A program made the translations under genes and the position numbers. A stretch of 10,430 nt of DNA, taken from the NCBI GenBank assembly GCA_031976175.1, contig DALYLR010000069.1, positions 1-10,430 of the forward strand. The letters are read 5' to 3'. Origin of the DNA: DMER01 sp003451645 (lineage in GTDB: Bacteria > Pseudomonadota > Alphaproteobacteria > Micropepsales > Micropepsaceae). How positions within the stretch are numbered: position 1 is the stretch's first letter; every line of letters begins with the position of its first letter. This document shows positions 6,353 to 10,430 of this stretch, piece after piece. The notes beneath the pieces are model-generated. The model ran no database searches. It was given only the letters and a program-made list of their open reading frames with translations, and was not told the DNA's origin.

Positions 6353-7663
6353 TTAACCTCTTGCACTGCCCTCGGGCAAATCATGCTTTTGCGGCCATCG
6401 CCAATGGGCGAGGCTCAAGGCTATCGCAGGCAGGCCCAGCACTGCCGTCAGCACAAAGAACCAAAAATAGCCGGTCTGCGCCGCCACCACGCCAGCAAAC
6501 CCGCCGATCAGCTTGGCTGGGAGCGTAAAAAGTGCAGAAAACAGAGCGTATTGCGTGGCGGTGAATGCGGCCGACGCATGCCCCGACATGAAGGCGATGA
6601 GGGCGGCGCTCGCAAAGCCAAACGCGAAACTCTCGCAGGAAATCGCGATCGCGAGCGCACTGACCGCCGACCCCTGAAGGGACAACCACGCAAAGCCAAG
6701 ATTGCTCAACGCGGCTACGATGGCACCCGCTGTCAGCACCGCGCCCGTCGAGACCCGCGTCATGGCAATGCCTGCTGCGAATGCGCCGCCCAAGGTCACC
6801 AGCATCCCATAGACACCCGTGACGCCCGCAATCTCGCTCTTTTCGAAGCCCAAAGACAGATAGAACGGGTTTGCCAGGATGCTGACCAGACTGTCGGTCA
6901 GACGATACGTCGCGATGATGGCGAGCACCAAGATGGCCGCGCGCCAGTTCTGCCTCGAGAAGAAGTCCACAATCGGCGCTGCAAGGGCATGCCAGACCCA
7001 CGCGATAACCGTCCTCTGAGGTGGGGATTGAGGCGCATGATCCTGGCGATCCGTACGGTGCGCGCACAAAACCGCGCCTATCCCCACCACCATGAGCCCG
7101 GCCATCGCGAGATAGGCGGCCTGCCATCCCCACGCCTCGGCCAGTACCAGCGCCAGCGCACTGCCCGCCAGCATGCCTGCCCTGTAGCCGCTCAGATAGC
7201 ACGCCGCCATCAATGCCTGCTGCTCCGCTGGCGCGGCTTCGATGCGCCACGCGTCAATGACGATGTCTTGGGTGGCGGAGGCAAAAGCAACGATCAGCGC
7301 AAAGACAATCAAGGGCCAAAGCCGGTCCGGTGCCGGCTCTGACAACGCCAACCCAATAAGGGCTCCAATCAGCACGCCTTGCGCCAGCAGCATCCAGGCC
7401 CGACGCCGCCCCAGCAACCGATCCAGCGCAGGCAAACGCACGTGATCGGCCGCGGGGGCCCACAAGGGCTTGAGATTGTAGACGAGGCCGATCCAGCTCG
7501 CATAGCCAATGGCCGCGAGGCTAACCCCCACCTCGTCGAGCCAGGCACTCAACGTCGCAGCCGTCAGCAGCAACGGCAAACCGGCCGAAAACCCAAGCGC
7601 TGTCATCACCACAAAATGTGGCGCTGGCAGATACCGCCAAAGCTCCGAAACATAGCGAGTCAT
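6353..7663 (-). CDS. ampG: AmpG-like muropeptide permease (MFS)
   Basis: AmpG imports GlcNAc-1,6-anhydroMurNAc muropeptides released from the cell wall, feeding peptidoglycan recycling and, in some species, beta-lactamase induction. The 436-residue protein has about 12 hydrophobic helices and the AmpG signature near the N-terminus: GFSAGLPLLL (24-33) and ATLSAWL (36-42). Further support comes from LKPLWAPAADH (64-74), LGRRRAWMLLAQ (84-95), and ATQDIVIDAWRIE (130-142). A polar central loop spans about 201-240. It is shorter than the 14-helix E. coli protein (491 residues), as in many alphaproteobacteria. The start is uncertain: ATG at 7663 fits homologues but lacks a Shine-Dalgarno, while GTG at 7696 would add 11 residues and also lacks one. 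It lies 51 bp after the luxR-type gene and 36 bp before the unknown membrane protein, suggesting one transcript. Another AmpG-family MFS substrate is possible. Confidence 0.82.
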   Translation of the reverse strand: MTRYVSELWRYLPAPHFVVMTALGFSAGLPLLLTAATLSAWLDEVGVSLAAIGYASWIGLVYNLKPLWAPAADHVRLPALDRLLGRRRAWMLLAQGVLIGALIGLALSEPAPDRLWPLIVFALIVAFASATQDIVIDAWRIEAAPAEQQALMAACYLSGYRAGMLAGSALALVLAEAWGWQAAYLAMAGLMVVGIGAVLCAHRTDRQDHAPQSPPQRTVIAWVWHALAAPIVDFFSRQNWRAAILVLAIIATYRLTDSLVSILANPFYLSLGFEKSEIAGVTGVYGMLVTLGGAFAAGIAMTRVSTGAVLTAGAIVAALSNLGFAWLSLQGSAVSALAIAISCESFAFGFASAALIAFMSGHASAAFTATQYALFSALFTLPAKLIGGFAGVVAAQTGYFWFFVLTAVLGLPAIALSLAHWRWPQKHDLPEGSARG

Positions 7664-7714
7664 ACGGCCACAGTGTGTACCATCCAGCGGAACCACACGA
7701 GAGGGCCCAAGCCC

Positions 7715-8443
7715 CTACCCGCCGATCAAGCCCGCCCGCACAGCCAGTGTCACGGCCTCTATCCGTGTCGGCGCACGCAATTTGCGCTTCACATTGGCCA
7801 TATGAAAGCGCGAGGTCCGCTCGGAAATCCCCAAGATGATGGCAATCTCCGAATCACACTTGCCTTGCGCGACCCAATTGAGAATTTCCCGCTCCCGGCG
7901 CGACAGCGCTTTGCCAGTTGGTGTGGGCTCAGGCGCCAGCATCAAATCCATGAACCGGTCATAGATCACATGCCCAAGTACATTGAGCGCGTCGCGCACG
8001 GCGGCGCTGGTGTCCGGCTTGTGCCCTGCAAAGCTCACAACGCCCGCGCCACTGCCTTGCGCCACAGGGATCAGGCACGCATCATTGCACGCTGTCAGCT
8101 CGCGAATGGTGTCGAGCGCCCGCACCTCCTCCGGCCTAAGCGGCATAGCACCAATATCGCGCGCGGTTTTGACCTGCCCCAGCGAGGCCGTGCGGTGCAC
8201 CATAGGATCAACCGCGGCGCATTCCCGGGCATAGCGGGCTTGTCTTCCCGCATCGCCGGTTGAGTACAACAGATCGGCCTCAAACGCGCCCCGCATGACT
8301 TTTTGCCGGACCACATTGCACACCGTGTAGCCCAGCGGGCGCACGGCCTGCATCACATCCTCGATCGCTTGGGGCATGTCGTTCGCGCTCGCGACCTTCA
8401 CCGCCGCCGAAAGTATCTGTCTGACTTGGCCAACATCTGCCAT
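7715..8443 (-). CDS. LuxR-family transcriptional regulator with degenerate autoinducer-binding domain
   Basis: This 242-residue cytoplasmic DNA-binding regulator has the two-domain LuxR/TraR layout. Residues about 10-165 are the sensor domain, recognised by YARECAAVDPMV (71-82) and the CLIPVAQGSGAGVVSFAG segment (123-140). Residues 178-242 are a GerE/LuxR helix-turn-helix: LSRREREILNWVAQGK (180-195), EIAIILGISERTSRFHMANV (199-218) and KLRAP. The three HTH hallmarks equivalent to TraR E178, L182 and G188 are present (E184, L188, G194). In contrast, the sensor domain contains no tryptophan, so the ligand-contacting positions W57 and W85 of TraR are missing, although D79-P80 is kept. No luxI synthase is nearby. 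Start ATG has GGAGG 10 nt upstream. It probably leads the ampG run and may control it. A non-AHL ligand or ligand-free function is inferred. Confidence 0.83.
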   Translation of the reverse strand: MADVGQVRQILSAAVKVASANDMPQAIEDVMQAVRPLGYTVCNVVRQKVMRGAFEADLLYSTGDAGRQARYARECAAVDPMVHRTASLGQVKTARDIGAMPLRPEEVRALDTIRELTACNDACLIPVAQGSGAGVVSFAGHKPDTSAAVRDALNVLGHVIYDRFMDLMLAPEPTPTGKALSRREREILNWVAQGKCDSEIAIILGISERTSRFHMANVKRKLRAPTRIEAVTLAVRAGLIGG

Positions 8444-8621
8444 GGCACGGAACCTCCCGAGTGTCGCGCCAGGTCAGGCCCAGCGCTGAAGTGGCGCCGT
8501 GCCTAACACCACAGGCTCTCTGTCAGGACTGCCGCAATTGTCAGGGCGGAGTGCGGGAGGGGCTTTATTGAAAACCGCTTTCTAGGGATTGTGCAGACCA
8601 GCCTTGCGCAGCGCGCCTCAT
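8444..8621. other. Intergenic region upstream of the luxR-type gene
   Basis: These 178 bp separate the hybrid kinase stop from the LuxR-type start, both on the minus strand, and so should hold the kinase terminator and the regulator's promoter. I find no strong hairpin with a T-run and no clear sigma-70 promoter. TGTCAGG occurs at 8521-8527 and 8539-8545 in direct orientation (18-bp period), with GTCAGG again at 8473-8478. No lux-box-like 20-bp dyad was seen. Confidence 0.45.
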
Positions 8622-10430
8622 TCACGCCGCATTGTGGGCGCTTTGCAGAACCACAGTGCCCGGCGTATAGCGCCGCAAGATGGCGCGCAGCGCCTCCGGG
8701 TCGAGCGGCTTGGTCAAGAAATCATCCATGCCCGCGTCCAGACAGACCTGCCGGTCGCCCTCCATCGCATTGGCAGTCAGCGCCACAATCGGGATGCGCA
8801 AGGCTGGACGCCCGCGCCGGGCCGAGGCCGCCTCCGCCCGCCGGATGCGCTGCGTGGCTTCCAGCCCATCCATCTCAGGCATATGGACGTCCATCAGCAC
8901 CAGATCATAAGGCGCGCGCGACAGAGCCTCCAGCGCCTCCTTGCCATTGCCGACCGTGTCGACGCGGTGACCCATCTTGGTCAGCAGATTGGTGGCCAGC
9001 AGCACGTTGATGCGGTTGTCCTCCGCCATCAACACGCGCAAGCCCTCCGTAGGCTGAGCAACTTCCGCGCCCTCGTCCGCGCCCTCCACCGACGCTCCAC
9101 CATCGTCCGGCGTGCCCGCCAAAACTTTGACCGCCCGCGTGATGAGCGAGGCCGCCCGCACGGGCTTGATCAGGTAAGCGCTGAACCCTTGCGCTTCCGC
9201 ATCGGCCAGGCGCGAGCGTTGCTGCGCGCTCAAGAGCACGATCGCCTTGAAATTCGGGTCCCGGGCCTTGGCCCGCGCCAGCGCGCCCTCAACGCCCGCC
9301 CCGCCCAAGACCCAATCGGTGATCATCAATTGGAAACTGCCGCTGTTGAGCGCTGTCTCGGCCGCCGCCAAATTGCGCGCGGCAAAGGCATCGGCACCCG
9401 CATCGCACAATTGGCGCACCAGAAACTCGCCAATGCCAGGGTACTGTGTTGCCACCAGCACGCGAACCCCTTGCATTTGCGCGTCCGTGCTTGCCTCGCT
9501 CTGCCCCGCCCGCTTGAAGGGGATCGTGAACCAGAATTTCGAGCCTTTGCCAGGTGTCGACTCCACGCCAATCGTGCCCCCCATGGCCGTGACCACCTTT
9601 TGGCTGATGGCGAGGCCCAAGCCCGTGCCGCCATATTTGCGCGCCAGCGAGGAGTCCGCTTGCACAAAGACATCAAAGATACGCGCCTGCGCCTCCTTGG
9701 AGATGCCCACACCCGTATCCTGCACCTCAAAGCGCAGGAACCGGCCATCGCCGTCCGGCTGAACGACGATCCGAACACCCCCAAAGTCGGTGAACTTGAC
9801 CGCATTGCCGGCGAGATTGATCAGCACTTGCCGCACGCGGCCCTCATCCGCCGCGATCCGGGCCGCTGCGCGGGGATGGGCGTAAACCGCAATCTCGATC
9901 CCCTTTTCATCCGCGCGCGGCGCCAGCAGCTCCGCCACGCTTTCAACCAGCGAGCGCGGATCGAAGGGCGTCTCCTCCAACTCCAACGTCCCGGACTCAA
10001 TCTTGGAGAAGTCCAGAATGTCGTTGATGATGTCGAGCAGCGCCTCGCCCGATTGGCGCACTGCCTTGGCATAGGTGCGCTGCTCAGGTGTCAGCTTCGT
10101 ATCGAGCAACAGGCCCGCCATCCCCAAGACGCCATTCATCGGTGTGCGGATTTCATGGCTCATGGTCGCCAGGAACATCGTCTTGGCCTTGTCGCCCTGA
10201 AGCGCCGTATCGCGTGCCTCGCGCAATTCGGCTTCGAGATGCTTCTGATCCGTGATGTCGCGGCCCACACTTTGCGTCTCGCCGAGGCCCCCCGCCTCGT
10301 TGCGGATCACATAGTCCTCCCAGGCAAACCAGCGCCAGCCATCGCGCGTCTTGATGCGCTGATCATAGCGGATGCGCGGCTGTCCGCCGGAGGGGGCATA
10401 GGCATTGGGCGCCCCGCTTTCATCCGGATG
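8622..10430 (-). CDS. Hybrid sensor histidine kinase, PAS-HisKA-HATPase-REC-REC (5' end beyond window)
   Basis: This is a signal-transducing hybrid kinase; 602 C-terminal residues are visible and the frame is open to the right edge. Numbering is from the first visible residue. Residues 1-63 are the end of a PAS domain (RDGWRWFAWEDYVIRNE, then VGRDITDQK). HisKA follows with FLATMSHEIRTPMNGVLG (86-103) and phosphoacceptor His92. The ATPase domain has its N box at INLAGNAVKFT (204-214), G1 DTGVGI (238-243), G2 GGTGLGL (267-273) and the closing STPGKGSKFWF (291-301). A first receiver (about 321-437) keeps Asp372 in ITDW and the Lys in IKPV but lacks the acidic pair. The second receiver (464-588) is complete: E470-D471, D514 in LMDVHMPEMDG, T552 and K574. 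No HPt domain is fused, so phosphotransfer should go to a separate HPt. No membrane segment is visible. The signal is unknown. Confidence 0.92.
   Translation of the reverse strand, partial: HPDESGAPNAYAPSGGQPRIRYDQRIKTRDGWRWFAWEDYVIRNEAGGLGETQSVGRDITDQKHLEAELREARDTALQGDKAKTMFLATMSHEIRTPMNGVLGMAGLLLDTKLTPEQRTYAKAVRQSGEALLDIINDILDFSKIESGTLELEETPFDPRSLVESVAELLAPRADEKGIEIAVYAHPRAAARIAADEGRVRQVLINLAGNAVKFTDFGGVRIVVQPDGDGRFLRFEVQDTGVGISKEAQARIFDVFVQADSSLARKYGGTGLGLAISQKVVTAMGGTIGVESTPGKGSKFWFTIPFKRAGQSEASTDAQMQGVRVLVATQYPGIGEFLVRQLCDAGADAFAARNLAAAETALNSGSFQLMITDWVLGGAGVEGALARAKARDPNFKAIVLLSAQQRSRLADAEAQGFSAYLIKPVRAASLITRAVKVLAGTPDDGGASVEGADEGAEVAQPTEGLRVLMAEDNRINVLLATNLLTKMGHRVDTVGNGKEALEALSRAPYDLVLMDVHMPEMDGLEATQRIRRAEAASARRGRPALRIPIVALTANAMEGDRQVCLDAGMDDFLTKPLDPEALRAILRRYTPGTVVLQSAHNAA

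Noticed and set aside
6344..7342. Long plus-strand open frame opposite ampG
   Set aside because: It is a composition-driven antisense shadow of a GC-rich gene, rich in Arg/His/Gln with no domain pattern. The minus-strand AmpG signature is clear.
7379..8263. Plus-strand open frame opposite ampG and the luxR-type gene
   Set aside because: It spans the junction of two well-supported minus-strand genes, with Arg/His/Pro-rich low-information translation typical of a shadow frame.
8444..8621. lux/tra box for AHL-dependent control
   Set aside because: No 18-20 bp dyad resembling known lux or tra boxes was found on either strand.
8560..8621. Intrinsic terminator for the hybrid kinase
   Set aside because: Only weak 4-bp stems (GAAA/TTTC around an ACCGC loop) are present and none is followed by a T-run on the minus strand.

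Overview
This is a GC-rich chromosomal window with densely packed genes. The gene content points to an alphaproteobacterium, perhaps Rhodospirillales-like. The markers are a metX-metW pair linked by an ATGA overlap, a two-part chorismate mutase followed by hisC, an OlsB-type ornithine-lipid N-acyltransferase and a short AmpG permease. The exact taxon cannot be read from the sequence. There is no tRNA, rRNA, CRISPR array, insertion sequence or phage gene, and no gene-free stretch above 180 bp.

Layout. (1) Positions 1-901, minus strand: chorismate mutase, then the start of hisC, which runs off the left edge. This is an aromatic amino acid operon. (2) Positions 980-2733, plus strand: metX and metW, the methionine-entry operon, divergent from the first block across 78 bp. 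(3) Positions 2736-8443, minus strand: five colinear genes, read from right to left. They are a LuxR-type regulator with a degenerate autoinducer domain, an AmpG-like muropeptide permease, a 631-residue multi-pass membrane protein I do not recognise, OlsB, and a small SAM-methyltransferase-like protein whose stop meets the metW stop inside one 8-bp palindrome. (4) Positions 8622-10430, minus strand: the C-terminal 602 residues of a PAS-HisKA-HATPase-REC-REC hybrid histidine kinase whose start lies outside the window.

How the genes fit together. The left third is primary metabolism: chorismate to prephenate with a HisC-family transaminase, and homoserine to O-acylhomoserine with MetW as its partner. 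The middle run concerns the cell envelope: peptidoglycan recycling import (AmpG), an unknown inner-membrane protein and ornithine-lipid synthesis (OlsB), with a LuxR-family regulator at its 5' end. Gaps in this run are 51, 36, 95 and 24 bp. The 95-bp gap before olsB holds two perfect 12-bp palindromes, a T-run and a -10-like hexamer, so a terminator, a new promoter, or both may sit there.

No established exotic system (toxin-antitoxin, defence island, biosynthetic cluster) is visible. The best candidates for something undescribed are the 631-residue membrane protein and its envelope-gene context, and the LuxR solo whose sensor domain has no tryptophan at all.
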